Shown: positions 7,787 to 16,536, numbered from the stretch's first letter. The stretch is DNA of 64,000 nt from Leptonema sp964619535 (GCA_964619535.1 CAZUEX010000005.1:62001-126000), one strand, 5' to 3'. Notes: generated by a model not told the origin, from the letters alone. Numbers and translations are program-made.

Positions 7787-9460
7787 ATGCTGTTAAAACG
7801 CTCACATCTATTGGTGCTGGCTTTGCTTACGATTGGCTTTGCCGCCCCATCCCTCGAGGCAAAACGCATTGCCGTCATCATCGGCACCAACTATAAAGGG
7901 AACGACGCTGGCATCCCACCGCTGGATCTTTGCGAAGCCGATGCAAAACTCATGGAACGCTCCCTGAAGGCATACGGTGGCTATGATGATGCCCGGGTAC
8001 TCCTTGGCTCGATGGTAACGGCCTCACGCATCCGCGATGCCATAAAAGAGGTCGCTGCAAAGTCCTCGAAAGATGACTCCATATTCTTTTATTTTTCCGG
8101 GCACGGCACCTACCAGCGCGATGCGAAATCGCCCAACGGTCTGCGAAATTATATTGTGATGTTTAACCGCCCGCACGTTTCCGACAAAGAGCTTTCCGAT
8201 TGGATGAGCGGAATCAAAGGCAAGATAACGTTCGTATTCGACTGCTGTTTTTCGGGCGGCATTGTGCAAAAGGGCCGTCGAGGTGTCGGTGATATTCCGA
8301 TGGCAGAGAATTCTCCGGGAACGGTTATTGAAAACGGTGGCCGGGACTTTTATTTTAAGGATGCCGTCCTGATCGGCTCAAGCGATGCCAACGAAACATC
8401 GATTGAGATTCGCGGCTCTATTAATCACGGTATCTTTACATACTATTTCGCGCAGGGGTTGAATCCGCGCAATGGCGACCTTAACTCTGACAAATCCGTA
8501 ACGCTTTACGAGGCCTTTACCTGGTCAGCAAAACGCGTAACGCAGCATGCAAAGAAATTCAACCATAAGCAGAATCCTCAGATTCGCGGCAATGCTTCGG
8601 GTTATATCGTTTCCGGGCGTCTGGAGCCGGTTCAGCCGCCCGAGGAGAATCAGCCTGATGAAACTCCTGAGGTGGTAACACCACAACCCGATGTCTCCCC
8701 CCAGAAACCGCCTGCTGACCCGGTTGCTCCTGCCGATCCTGTTACCGACGAAGAACCGGCCGTTGTCGATCATGGCCCCGCTCAGCAGGGTGGCATTCAG
8801 ATCTGCACGACCATTCTGAAGAGTCGACAGGCAGGTCCGACGCCTCTGGATCCCATGGTTCGACTGAAGCGGAACCGGTTGGGCGATGAGGTGCGTAAGG
8901 TGCGTGTACTCTTTTCAGAAAAAGAATACAAAACGAATATTCAGTGGCTGGATGAAAGGCGCTTTGCGGCGATCTGCGGAGAGCAGATCCCTCTGGGCTT
9001 TTACTCCTACAGAGGGAAGGTCTATCGGAACCAGGTAGCACTCCTTACCGTATCGGGCGTTCCTGCCGGTGTGCACGAGGTAAGGATTGAGGCCGATGAC
9101 TATCCGGTGATCAAGAAGATGGCAGGCGTTGAAAAACGTCGAACGGATAAGATGCTTGTTGTGGCAAGCCTTGCCGGCTTTGGCACCATCCGCGGAAAGG
9201 TCTTCTACAAGAACTTTGAACAGACGGTGCCCGGCCATGAGGTATGGATGCCCACAACGACAACGACCAATCAGCAGTATAAGATGAAAACGACGTCGGA
9301 TGGCTCTTTCTGGTTCCTGAACCTTCCACCTTCTTCCTATTACACCATCAAGGCCTCCTTCCTCGAGAACCTGGAGCTTGATAATAAGCGGCTTTCGGTG
9401 AAAGCCGGAGCTGTTACGACGGTTGACGTCGTGCTAAACCGAAAAAGCGTGAAAGAATGA
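7787..9460 (+). CDS. Exported caspase-like (C14) protein with C-terminal Ig-like domain
   Basis: 557 residues from ATG at 7787 (GGAG upstream). Residues 1-25 form a Sec signal peptide ending near SLEA, so the protein acts outside the cytoplasm. Residues ~26-275 are a caspase-fold domain: KRIAVIIGTNY, catalytic His in FFYFSGHGT (His106) and catalytic Cys in FDCCFSGG (Cys154 by metacaspase alignment). A Pro/Glu-rich linker (~280-332) follows, then a ~220-residue region whose end (GTIRGKVFYKN...TSDGSFWFLNLPPSSYYTI) resembles a carboxypeptidase regulatory-like beta-sandwich. No acidic p10-type cofactor region is obvious. The stop overlaps the next start by 4 bp (ATGA). The catalytic dyad is intact, so protease activity is plausible; the substrate is unknown. 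Confidence 0.9.
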   Translation: MLLKRSHLLVLALLTIGFAAPSLEAKRIAVIIGTNYKGNDAGIPPLDLCEADAKLMERSLKAYGGYDDARVLLGSMVTASRIRDAIKEVAAKSSKDDSIFFYFSGHGTYQRDAKSPNGLRNYIVMFNRPHVSDKELSDWMSGIKGKITFVFDCCFSGGIVQKGRRGVGDIPMAENSPGTVIENGGRDFYFKDAVLIGSSDANETSIEIRGSINHGIFTYYFAQGLNPRNGDLNSDKSVTLYEAFTWSAKRVTQHAKKFNHKQNPQIRGNASGYIVSGRLEPVQPPEENQPDETPEVVTPQPDVSPQKPPADPVAPADPVTDEEPAVVDHGPAQQGGIQICTTILKSRQAGPTPLDPMVRLKRNRLGDEVRKVRVLFSEKEYKTNIQWLDERRFAAICGEQIPLGFYSYRGKVYRNQVALLTVSGVPAGVHEVRIEADDYPVIKKMAGVEKRRTDKMLVVASLAGFGTIRGKVFYKNFEQTVPGHEVWMPTTTTTNQQYKMKTTSDGSFWFLNLPPSSYYTIKASFLENLELDNKRLSVKAGAVTTVDVVLNRKSVKE

Positions 9461-9639
9461 TCAAGTGGATTCTACTGGCCGGTCTTGTTTACGTGCTGTA
9501 TCGTCTGGTCCGCGCAGCTCTGCGGATCAGACGGGTCATCCATATCATTCGCGATGAGTCACAGGGGCGCATGAGATCCCAATCTTCGTCGTATCCTGTG
9601 GAAAAAGACATTACAGATCGCGTCCGTCCTCTGCAATGA
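9457..9639 (+). CDS. 60-residue membrane protein coupled to the caspase-like gene
   Basis: Begins inside the caspase-like gene's stop (ATGA overlap), so translation is coupled. The first ~17 residues (IKWILLAGLVYVLYRLV) form a single membrane span, followed by a strongly basic stretch (RAALRIRRVIHIIRDE) and a polar tail. By the positive-inside rule the tail should face the cytoplasm. No family recognised. The tight coupling suggests it works with the caspase-like protein, for example as an anchor or partner at the membrane; this is inference. Confidence 0.7.
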   Translation: MIKWILLAGLVYVLYRLVRAALRIRRVIHIIRDESQGRMRSQSSSYPVEKDITDRVRPLQ

Positions 9640-9660
9640 TCCCGGGCGATCCTTGATATG

Positions 9661-9700
9661 GCCTGAGAAGCGGATTGCTGAAAGAGGCCCTTTTTTTTTT
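9661..9700 (+). terminator. Probable terminator with a 10-T run
   Basis: GGCCT (from 9661) can pair with AGGCC ending at 9689, with a long loop, and is followed by C and ten T residues up to 9700. The stem is short, but the T-run and position between the caspase pair and the chemoreceptor suit termination. Confidence 0.45.
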
Positions 9701-9770
9701 CTGACGCCGGAGCCTTCGCGAGTTTCGCACGGGTACTGTATCGTTTAGCCAGCACAGAGGAGGAAAAGGC

Positions 9771-11342
9771 ATGGTATCAGCCTTTCATTTGCACGAAATC
9801 GATCAGCTGGGGCCTGTTGCCCTGAACCGTATTCGCTTCATCCTCGCAGCCTTTTATTTTCTGGCCGCTTTTATGGCCCGTAATATCAGTACAGGCTTTG
9901 AGGTTATGGTCTACGTTGGCGGAGGAGCCATCGTCCTCTGTTATACCATACTGATAGAGATTGTTCTGCGAAAGAAGAATCGCTCTGTGTGGGCCGGTGA
10001 GGCAGGCGTGGTGGCGGACTGGATTCTGACCACGCTGGTTATTATCGGTATCGCTTCGCAGAGCCCCGAAAGGGCATCTTACGTGGGGCGTGCTCCGGCG
10101 CTTCTTTACGTCCTTACGTTTCCGCTGGTTGGATCCGGTATTGTTGCCCGTGCCCCGCGATTCGTCATCTGGATAGGGATGGCTGTCTGTGCTTCAACCC
10201 TTGCCATTCAGGGAACGATGGCCCTTGCGGGGGTGAATTTTTCCAGCGATCCGGCCGTAGCACTGGCTCCGGATGGGGCCTATCCCAATGCCCTGCTTAT
10301 CATGACGTTCTGGTTCGCTCTGGTTGCCTTTATTGTTTACACCTTCCTGCGGATTTCAACCCGGCAACGGATGAGCATTGAAGCCGAGAAACAGGAAAGC
10401 GAAAAAGGTGCAGCGCATCTTGCGGAGGCCTATGAGCAGATGGCCTCTGTAGCTCTGGAGATCGACACGTTTGCTGAAGGCTTTCGTACCTTCGTTGAGC
10501 AGTTCGATCGTGATATGCAGGATCAGGGGGCTGCCGTAGAAGAGATTTCTGCTACCATGGAAGAGGTTTCCTCTACTGCGCAGAAGGCCTCCGAACAGGT
10601 TACAGGCCAGTACAGGCTGATCCATTCCATTACAAACGACACAGGCGAACTGCAGACCGTTCTTCAGAAAATCAATGCCTCGTCTCGTTCACTGGCCGGC
10701 GAGGTGGGTGTGATTCGCGATCAGTCGCAGCTTGCCGATCGGGCCATGTCCGATCTACAGAAGGTTATGGAAGCCATCGGCACCTCGTTTGACCGGGTGC
10801 GAGAGGTGACCGAAATCATGGGCGAGATTGCCGATCGCACAAACCTGCTTGCCCTGAATGCCTCTATCGAGGCAGCCCGTGCCGGCGAACAGGGACGGGG
10901 ATTCGCCGTGGTGGCTCAGGAGGTAAGCAAGCTGGCCGATTCCAGTTCGTCCAATGCCCGCAATATTGCCGACATCATCGAAGAAAGCGGACAGCAGGTG
11001 GAGCGTGGATTGCAAAGCGCCCTTATGACCTCCCGTCATGTCAGGGAGCAGAGGCAGGCCTTTGAAAAAAGCGTATCCTTCTTTGAAGATCTGGAATCGC
11101 AGGTCCAGGAACAGCTGCGACGAAGCTCGGATCTGGCGGCGGCGATCGAGCAGCTGCAGAAGATGAGTGCTGAGATCGAGGTCTTGAGTCGTGAACAGAC
11201 AGGTGGGGCAGAATCGGTAACGCAGGCCCTGAGTACGATGGAACGTTCGGCCTCGTCTCTGGTTCAGAAGTCTTCTGAACTGCGCAGCCGTCTGGAGCAG
11301 TTCATCAACCTGGCGAAAACACTGCGCACGGTAAAACGATAG
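9771..11342 (+). CDS. Methyl-accepting chemotaxis protein with six-span membrane domain
   Basis: 523-residue chemoreceptor with GGAGGAAAAGGC before ATG 9771. Residues ~20-195 contain six hydrophobic spans (about 22-37, 45-66, 83-96, 108-125, 131-153, 175-195) with short loops and no large periplasmic ligand domain. No HAMP domain is recognised. Residues ~250-515 form the cytoplasmic signalling hairpin; its tip EIADRTNLLALNASIEAARA (352-371) binds CheA/CheW in this family, followed by GRGFAVVAQEVSKLA. The membrane domain itself probably senses the stimulus. No C-terminal methylation-enzyme tether pentapeptide is seen. It is a single-gene unit between a likely terminator and a convergent gene. 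Confidence 0.93.
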   Translation: MVSAFHLHEIDQLGPVALNRIRFILAAFYFLAAFMARNISTGFEVMVYVGGGAIVLCYTILIEIVLRKKNRSVWAGEAGVVADWILTTLVIIGIASQSPERASYVGRAPALLYVLTFPLVGSGIVARAPRFVIWIGMAVCASTLAIQGTMALAGVNFSSDPAVALAPDGAYPNALLIMTFWFALVAFIVYTFLRISTRQRMSIEAEKQESEKGAAHLAEAYEQMASVALEIDTFAEGFRTFVEQFDRDMQDQGAAVEEISATMEEVSSTAQKASEQVTGQYRLIHSITNDTGELQTVLQKINASSRSLAGEVGVIRDQSQLADRAMSDLQKVMEAIGTSFDRVREVTEIMGEIADRTNLLALNASIEAARAGEQGRGFAVVAQEVSKLADSSSSNARNIADIIEESGQQVERGLQSALMTSRHVREQRQAFEKSVSFFEDLESQVQEQLRRSSDLAAAIEQLQKMSAEIEVLSREQTGGAESVTQALSTMERSASSLVQKSSELRSRLEQFINLAKTLRTVKR

Positions 11343-11344
11343 AT

Positions 11345-11728
11345 CTATTTTGAATCCAGGATCTGCCTTGCCTTGCGCAGCAGATCGCCGCTAACAGGAA
11401 CCCGTACCATGCCGTCAGCATCCGTGCCAATGTAGCGTGCATGCTGGCGGTTCTGAAACTCGGGCTTGAGCTTGTCCTGTCCGATCCAGGCACCCAGGGC
11501 GGCCACCATACGCCTGTGCAGGTCTTCGATTCGGTCACGGGCGCCGGCCTTTTTGTAGTAGCCGTAGGCCAGCAGGGGAAGCCGCTTTTCGTACATGTAG
11601 TAGTCGCCGAGGCGGATCAGCCCATCGCCGTAGTCTGCTTTCAGAAAACAATCGCGGGCCAGAGCATAATCCCCTTGATTGAAGGCCTCGTTGCCTTTGC
11701 GGATGAGTTCAATGCGTTCCTGAGCCAT
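11345..11728 (-). CDS. Small TPR-like cytosolic protein
   Basis: 127 residues from ATG at 11728 with AGGAGA upstream. The first ~65 residues read as two tetratricopeptide-like helical hairpins: RIELIRKGNEAFNQGDYALA and IRLGDYYMYEKRLPLLAYGYY followed by KKAGARDRIEDLHRRMV. The remainder (IGQDKLKPEFQNRQHARYIG) is polar. No signal peptide. It ends 3 bp from the end of the convergent chemoreceptor gene and lies 75 bp downstream of the bactofilin gene on the same strand, so it may be the third gene of a LytM-bactofilin-TPR unit. Function unknown; a scaffolding role is only a guess from the repeats. Confidence 0.75.
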   Translation of the reverse strand: MAQERIELIRKGNEAFNQGDYALARDCFLKADYGDGLIRLGDYYMYEKRLPLLAYGYYKKAGARDRIEDLHRRMVAALGAWIGQDKLKPEFQNRQHARYIGTDADGMVRVPVSGDLLRKARQILDSK

Positions 11729-11802
11729 GCGATTTCTCCTGGGCAGAATGGTTCCCGTTAATATAATCATCTTACAGGAACGGGTGGTGCTTGATTCTTT
11801 TT

Positions 11803-12150
11803 TCAGGCGCCGATTCGGTTTATCGTGCAGCGTCCTTCAAAAACCGTTCCCTCTTCGACGATCAGGCTCGGGGTGATTACATCGCCAAACAGGCGGCAGG
11901 TTGAAAGCAGAACAACCCTTTTGCTTGCAATAATATTGCCGCGCACCTCACCGCCCACCACGACGATGCCAGCCTGGATATCGGTGTCAACCTCTCCGGT
12001 TTTTCCGATCAGGACCTTACCGTCTGTGAGGATGGTTCCTTTAAAGTAGCCATCTATACGCAGAAGATCTTTGATCTTAAATTCTCCACGGAATTCAGAG
12101 CCTTCACCGATGATGGAATTGACGATCAGGGATTCTGTGGATTCAGCCAT
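11803..12150 (-). CDS. Bactofilin (polymer-forming cytoskeletal protein)
   Basis: 115 residues, the usual bactofilin size. The core is a right-handed beta-helix of short repeats with alternating hydrophobics: IIGEGSEFRGEFKIKDLLRI, DGYFKGTILTDGKVLIGKTG, IVVVGGEVRGNIIASKRVVL. Bactofilins polymerise without nucleotide and position envelope enzymes on the inner face of the membrane. Its start overlaps the end of the LytM-like gene by 25 bp, which makes joint translation likely and matches the widespread pairing of bactofilins with M23/LytM proteins in cell-shape control. No strong ribosome site precedes ATG 12150, again consistent with coupling. Confidence 0.95.
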   Translation of the reverse strand: MAESTESLIVNSIIGEGSEFRGEFKIKDLLRIDGYFKGTILTDGKVLIGKTGEVDTDIQAGIVVVGGEVRGNIIASKRVVLLSTCRLFGDVITPSLIVEEGTVFEGRCTINRIGA

Positions 12151-13238
12151 AATGATTGCAGGTGGTTGAGGAATGCATGTGGGTTGTAGGCCACAGTTCC
12201 AATGTGGATTTCGTAGTAAAGCATGTTCGCCACAGGTGTGGCCGAACGTCCTACCGTGCCGATGAGCTGGCCTTTTTCAACCCTGTCGCCGGCGTTTACG
12301 GCAACGCTGTCCAGACCGGCATAGAAGGTCTTGATGCCGATAGGATGCTCCACCCATACGTAAAGACCGAACTGCCGATTATAGCCGATTTCTTCGATCT
12401 TACCGGGGGCCGTTGTAAAGACTTCAGAGCCCGGGTTGGCATGAAACCAGACTCCGCGTAAGGGCTGCCCGTTACCACGCATGGGGTCAAAGCGGGATCC
12501 ATACGGTACTGCAACGGCTCCTCGAACGGGCCAGATGTTCGGGGTGATCTTCAGCAGGTGCTGTTTTTCGGGCGTATTCAGATCTTTGATAATCCGGTCC
12601 GTAATATTGATGGCCTGCTTTAGCTTTTCGTTATCCAGGATGGACAGGTACAGGCTGCGACGCAGGATCCCTTCAATGTGGTGTTGTTCACACTGTTCAC
12701 CGGCCTGTTTGCACTGTTCAACCATGGCCGTCAGATCCTGGATTTCGCGCTCAACGATCTGCTCTGCAACGCCGCCCCGCGCAGGCAGATCATCTGGCCG
12801 GCCGCTCAGGCGTGTATGAATACTTGCGATGGTATTTGTGTATCTGCTGATCCTTTCATGCAGAGGGATGATCTCGTCGGCGAGGCGACTGCTCTGAATA
12901 TGAAACTGGCTGTTGGTCAGTCCCATATCATAGAACTGAATGGTTTCTGCGCTTCGATTGATGATCGTGATCAGTGAGGCAATGAGAAACAGGACAACAA
13001 TACTGACCGTACCGAACAGGGTGTACTTGGAGATGTGCAGGTTCAGGATGTTGCTTTCCGTATGCGGAACGATCATGATGGTGATGCGTTCGCTGCCCTT
13101 CCTGTGAATCCTGTAGCGGAGGTCATTCCAGCGGCTGAGCCAGCTACCACGTGGCTGTGTAACCACCTCCGGTTCGTCGAGATAACGGCGCAGGTCTGAA
13201 TCAACCTGCTTCTCTCTATGTTTACGCTGTTTTGCCAT
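12126..13238 (-). CDS. Membrane-anchored LytM/M23-like protein with degenerate active site
   Basis: 370 residues from ATG 13238. A ~75-residue basic cytoplasmic tail, one membrane span (about 73-94), a helical periplasmic stalk (~95-230) and a C-terminal LytM domain (WPVRGAVAVPYGSRF onward, ~236-358). The fold landmarks are kept, but the zinc ligands and catalytic His are not: canonical HxxxD reads Leu260/Trp264, the YAHL motif reads YAGL (Gly308), and HxH reads Met339/Tyr341. It should therefore bind or regulate rather than cut peptidoglycan. Architecture and the 25-bp overlap with the bactofilin gene resemble bactofilin-LytM partner pairs, in which the cytoplasmic tail contacts the filament. 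The alignment was done by eye. Confidence 0.88.
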   Translation of the reverse strand: MAKQRKHREKQVDSDLRRYLDEPEVVTQPRGSWLSRWNDLRYRIHRKGSERITIMIVPHTESNILNLHISKYTLFGTVSIVVLFLIASLITIINRSAETIQFYDMGLTNSQFHIQSSRLADEIIPLHERISRYTNTIASIHTRLSGRPDDLPARGGVAEQIVEREIQDLTAMVEQCKQAGEQCEQHHIEGILRRSLYLSILDNEKLKQAINITDRIIKDLNTPEKQHLLKITPNIWPVRGAVAVPYGSRFDPMRGNGQPLRGVWFHANPGSEVFTTAPGKIEEIGYNRQFGLYVWVEHPIGIKTFYAGLDSVAVNAGDRVEKGQLIGTVGRSATPVANMLYYEIHIGTVAYNPHAFLNHLQSLWLNPQNP

Positions 13239-13409
13239 GGCAATCTGTAAGACGACCCGAGGAAGCCGACCTGCCTGCAAGGATTCAGGCTGCGGTCTTA
13301 AAATTCAATCACAATTTTACAGGGCCCATCAGGGCAACGGAAGGCCGGAGTCTGATTTTTCGAGGTCCTGAATGCCTGTGGCGGAAAAACAATTTACAGA
13401 AGGCTTTCC

Positions 13410-15473
13410 ATGCACCAGGCTTCCGTTCGTATGCGGGACGAAAAAAATAAAAACCCGGGCGAAACACATGCGCCCTGGCAAAGAGAGTTCTTCAAAAACA
13501 TTGAGGCCTTCATCCGTTACGGTGTTCCCGAAGAGGAGGCAAAACGGCGACTGAATGAATTTCTCAGGCTTTCGGTGGAAACACCTCTGCCTGCGGTGAT
13601 GGAGACGTTCAAGAATCCCGAGGCCCTGGAACGGGTCGGTGTTCATACGCGACAGAATCCTGAGCTGAGGGATTTTGTGGTCTCGTTTCTTGACCCTCTG
13701 ATGGCCAATTTTACTTTTGAGGGGGAGGAAAACCTCAAGTACATCCTGCCACTGGCAGGTCGATTCCCTGTTACCCTGATCTCAAACCATATCAGCCACC
13801 TGGATGCTCCGGCCATCTATCATCTGCTGTACCGGCAGGGAGGCGAGGCGCGCAGGGTGGCCGATCAGCTTACCTTTATTGCCGGTCGGCTGGCCTTTGA
13901 AGAGGACTTTGGCCGTCTTGGTCTGTATATGTTCGACACGCTTCTGGTCTGTTCGAAGCGCGATATGACACAGAACCCTGGCCTTGCCGATACCATGACG
14001 CGTATCAATATGCGTGCCTTCAGGCAGGGACAGGCCTTGCAGAAGCAGGGGAAGGTGCTGGCCATCTTTCCAGAAGGCACGCGCAGCCGTACCGGATCGC
14101 TTCTTGGCTTTGTTGATACCGTCTATCACTACGTAGCCAATAAGATTATCATTCCCGTTTCGCTTGAGGGTACAGATCAGATTCTTCCAGCAGACTCCTT
14201 TCTCTTTCAGCAGGCACGCGGTAAGATGTCGCTTGGTCGTCCCGTTCTTGTGGGTGAGCTACCGCGAAAGCTGATGGCCGAACTGCCGGATTACGTCGAT
14301 CGGCTGACCGTGCCTGACGATGGAGATAAGAAGCAGTTTATCATCGACAACCTGGCTGCCCTTGTGGGCCGACAGCTGCACCGGCATCGGCACGGCACCT
14401 ACCGCAATCTCTATCGTGGTCTTGATCCGACAGAAGAGAATACCCTGATTCAGGTGCCCGATCGTCCCGCAGAGAACATCGTTGTGGTCGGTCATTCAGC
14501 GGCTGCAACGGCCATTGCCTGTGTGCTGGCAAACAGGGACGTTTCCGTGCATATCTATATTACGGACCATGAACTGGCTGCAGAATTCAATGAAATGCGG
14601 GTGGATCAAACGCATTTTCCACTCTTCAAGCTGCCGCCAAATATCCATTTTACCGCTGATCCGCAGGTCGCCGAAAAGGCCACAATGATCTTCCAGTGTG
14701 CGCGGCCGTGGGAGCTCGATCGCTATTACAGTCGGCTAAAGCTGTATCTGACCAAAACGGATGCGCCCATCATCAACACAGCGAAGGGCTTTACCGGTTC
14801 CCCGCGCGGATTGATCCTCGATGATCTTGCAGCGGACTATGATCTTGATCCGGCACGTTTTTTTGTTATGGCCGGAGCCAACTATCCACAGCAGATCATG
14901 GAACGCAAGATTACCGGCTATGAGATTGCCGCTGTGTCTCGACTGGATCGCATCGAGTATCTGACAAAGCTCTGCTCGAATGCCTATATCTTTGCCCGTT
15001 CTGCCGTGGTACCTTCGGACGTAAAAGGTGTGCAGCTGGGTGGAGCCCTGAAAAACATCTATGCCCTGGCCACCGGCCTTCTGGATGGCTATTACGAGAA
15101 GAACCTGGGCGGAAACAATGATAACTCACTGTTTCATGTGTCGAACCGCTTTTATCGAGAGATGACGGCCATCGGCACGGCCCTTGGAGGCAATCCGGAA
15201 ACGTTTTCGGGGCTATCAGGACTGACCGATCTGATGCTTGCCTGCTTTGGCCAGGATTCCAGGGATCGACAGTACGGACATGATCTGGTCTATGGAAAGG
15301 CCGATCCAGCTCATCGATCATCGGGCCTTTTCGGGATTCGGTCGCTTCCCAACCTTATCGACTTCAGGCCGGAAAAGTATCCGGTTGCCTGGGCTGTTCA
15401 TGCCGTCATTGTAGAGGGGAGATCGGGAGAGGAGATCCTGGATAAGATCGTGTATAATCTACGCCGGGTGTAG
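13410..15473 (+). CDS. Fusion of glycerolipid acyltransferase (PlsB/PlsC type) and glycerol-3-phosphate dehydrogenase (GpsA type)
   Basis: 687 residues. Residues ~90-330 are a PlsB/PlsC-type acyltransferase: NHISHLD (126-132, catalytic His127/Asp132) and FPEGTRSR (220-227). Residues ~355-687 resemble NAD(P)-dependent glycerol-3-phosphate dehydrogenase: an N-terminal nucleotide-binding strand VVVGHSAAATAIA, then GGALKNIYALATGLLDGYYE with the catalytic Lys of GpsA. The dinucleotide loop is unusual (GHSAAA rather than GxGxxA), so cofactor binding may be altered. One chain would make glycerol 3-phosphate from dihydroxyacetone phosphate and acylate it, the first two steps of phospholipid synthesis. 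Fusions of this kind are known to me from Leptospira relatives. No membrane span, so it is cytosolic or peripheral. ATG 13431 is an alternative start. Confidence 0.9.
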   Translation: MHQASVRMRDEKNKNPGETHAPWQREFFKNIEAFIRYGVPEEEAKRRLNEFLRLSVETPLPAVMETFKNPEALERVGVHTRQNPELRDFVVSFLDPLMANFTFEGEENLKYILPLAGRFPVTLISNHISHLDAPAIYHLLYRQGGEARRVADQLTFIAGRLAFEEDFGRLGLYMFDTLLVCSKRDMTQNPGLADTMTRINMRAFRQGQALQKQGKVLAIFPEGTRSRTGSLLGFVDTVYHYVANKIIIPVSLEGTDQILPADSFLFQQARGKMSLGRPVLVGELPRKLMAELPDYVDRLTVPDDGDKKQFIIDNLAALVGRQLHRHRHGTYRNLYRGLDPTEENTLIQVPDRPAENIVVVGHSAAATAIACVLANRDVSVHIYITDHELAAEFNEMRVDQTHFPLFKLPPNIHFTADPQVAEKATMIFQCARPWELDRYYSRLKLYLTKTDAPIINTAKGFTGSPRGLILDDLAADYDLDPARFFVMAGANYPQQIMERKITGYEIAAVSRLDRIEYLTKLCSNAYIFARSAVVPSDVKGVQLGGALKNIYALATGLLDGYYEKNLGGNNDNSLFHVSNRFYREMTAIGTALGGNPETFSGLSGLTDLMLACFGQDSRDRQYGHDLVYGKADPAHRSSGLFGIRSLPNLIDFRPEKYPVAWAVHAVIVEGRSGEEILDKIVYNLRRV

Positions 15474-15497
15474 ATCGGTTGTTCTGCATAAGGGTAC

Positions 15498-15526
15498 AAT
15501 AAAAAAGGCGACCAATCGGTCGCCTT
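15498..15526 (-). terminator. Terminator of the RRM gene
   Basis: Stem AAGGCGACC (15505-15513) with GGTCGCCTT (15518-15526), loop of four, and on the minus strand a T-run (complement of the A-run 15501-15506). It is 25 bp beyond the RRM gene's stop and 25 bp beyond the fusion gene's stop, so it may serve both strands. Confidence 0.8.
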
Positions 15527-15550
15527 GGCCTTCAGGGCGCCAGAGAAAAC

Positions 15551-15853
15551 TCAGTAGTCCTGATTCCTGCGTTCACGGAAACGACCGTCTCCGCGTCCGC
15601 CGCCGTTCCGTTCAACGGGACGAGCTTCGTTTACTTTTAACATACGGCCCATAAACTCAAAACCGTTTAGAGTGTTAATTGCCTCGGAGGCCTCGGCATC
15701 ATTGGGCATTTCCACGAAGGCAAAGCCTCTTGAGCGGCCGGTTTCTCGATCGACGGGAATGGTTACGCGGGCCACTGATCCGTGGGCTGCGAATATATTT
15801 TCTAGCTCATCGGAGCTGGCTCGGAAGGGAAGGTTCCCTACATAGATGTTCAT
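15551..15853 (-). CDS. RNA-recognition-motif (RRM) RNA-binding protein
   Basis: 100 residues from ATG at 15853. A single RRM: RNP-2 is IYVGNL near the N-terminus, RNP-1 is RGFAFVEM near residue 44, with the spacing expected for the fold, and a short Arg/Gly-rich tail (GGGRGDGRFRERR) that can add RNA affinity. Such small RRM proteins occur in cyanobacteria and spirochaetes and are thought to bind single-stranded RNA, often under cold or stress conditions; the targets here are unknown. AGGA lies ~12 bp upstream of the start. Single-gene unit with its own terminator. Confidence 0.93.
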   Translation of the reverse strand: MNIYVGNLPFRASSDELENIFAAHGSVARVTIPVDRETGRSRGFAFVEMPNDAEASEAINTLNGFEFMGRMLKVNEARPVERNGGGRGDGRFRERRNQDY

Positions 15854-15981
15854 ACAGCAATCGGTCCTTTTCAAAAACAAATCAAATTGAATCCAGGTAA
15901 AAGATAAACCTGAAAAAGTCAACAGCTTCCTTTTATTTTTTCAAAAAGGACCGGTTGACGGTCGTTATGTCGTGTTATATA

Positions 15982-16536
15982 TCAGCTGGCAAACTGATGG
16001 AACTTTGCCAGGTTCTCTTTGATGACCGTGAACACCTGTGGCAGGGCCGATTTAGGCACCTTCAGGTCCTCGTTCAATACGGCACCGATAAAGTGGCATA
16101 TGACGTCCTCCACGCCCTGCGTTCCGAATATGTAATAAACGAAATTTCCATGCTCGGGCCTGTCAATGGTGAAGGAGCCGTAGCTGGTGTAGGGTTCTCT
16201 GGACATAATAATGCGGTCACGTCGGGGCAGGTCGATGATAACACATTCATTGAAGCGCAGCGGGAACTGGTTGGCTCCTTCTCTGAGATAGGGTTCCATG
16301 AACCGGAACTGATAGTTCATGGGCTCAAAAACCACAAAGGTCTTGAAGCCGTCAGAATGGAACGTTACACCTGTGGAAGTGCTCTGGATGTTTTTTACGT
16401 TCTTGAACGAGATCAACTCCATCACCGCATAGGGACTGTTCGGATCGAATCGGGTGACGACGATGTAACCTTCCTGTTCGAAGGGAATCTCACCTTTCAT
16501 CAGTCCATCGAATAGTTCGATCCACTTCTTCGCCAT
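15982..16536 (-). CDS. Conserved-looking cytosolic protein, unknown function
   Basis: 184 residues with an excellent ribosome site (GGAGGAG, 6 bp before ATG 16536), which supports expression. No signal peptide and no membrane span. The sequence is a mixed alpha/beta protein: a hydrophobic-aromatic middle (TFVVFEPMNYQFRFMEPY, FNECVIIDLPRRDRIIM) and a helical C-terminus (ALPQVFTVIKENLAKFHQF). No catalytic motif or known family recognised. It sits 77 bp downstream of cinA on the same strand, so it may share its transcript. The gaps on both sides (16537-16613, 15854-15981) hold no other gene that I can support. Confidence 0.8.
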   Translation of the reverse strand: MAKKWIELFDGLMKGEIPFEQEGYIVVTRFDPNSPYAVMELISFKNVKNIQSTSTGVTFHSDGFKTFVVFEPMNYQFRFMEPYLREGANQFPLRFNECVIIDLPRRDRIIMSREPYTSYGSFTIDRPEHGNFVYYIFGTQGVEDVICHFIGAVLNEDLKVPKSALPQVFTVIKENLAKFHQFAS

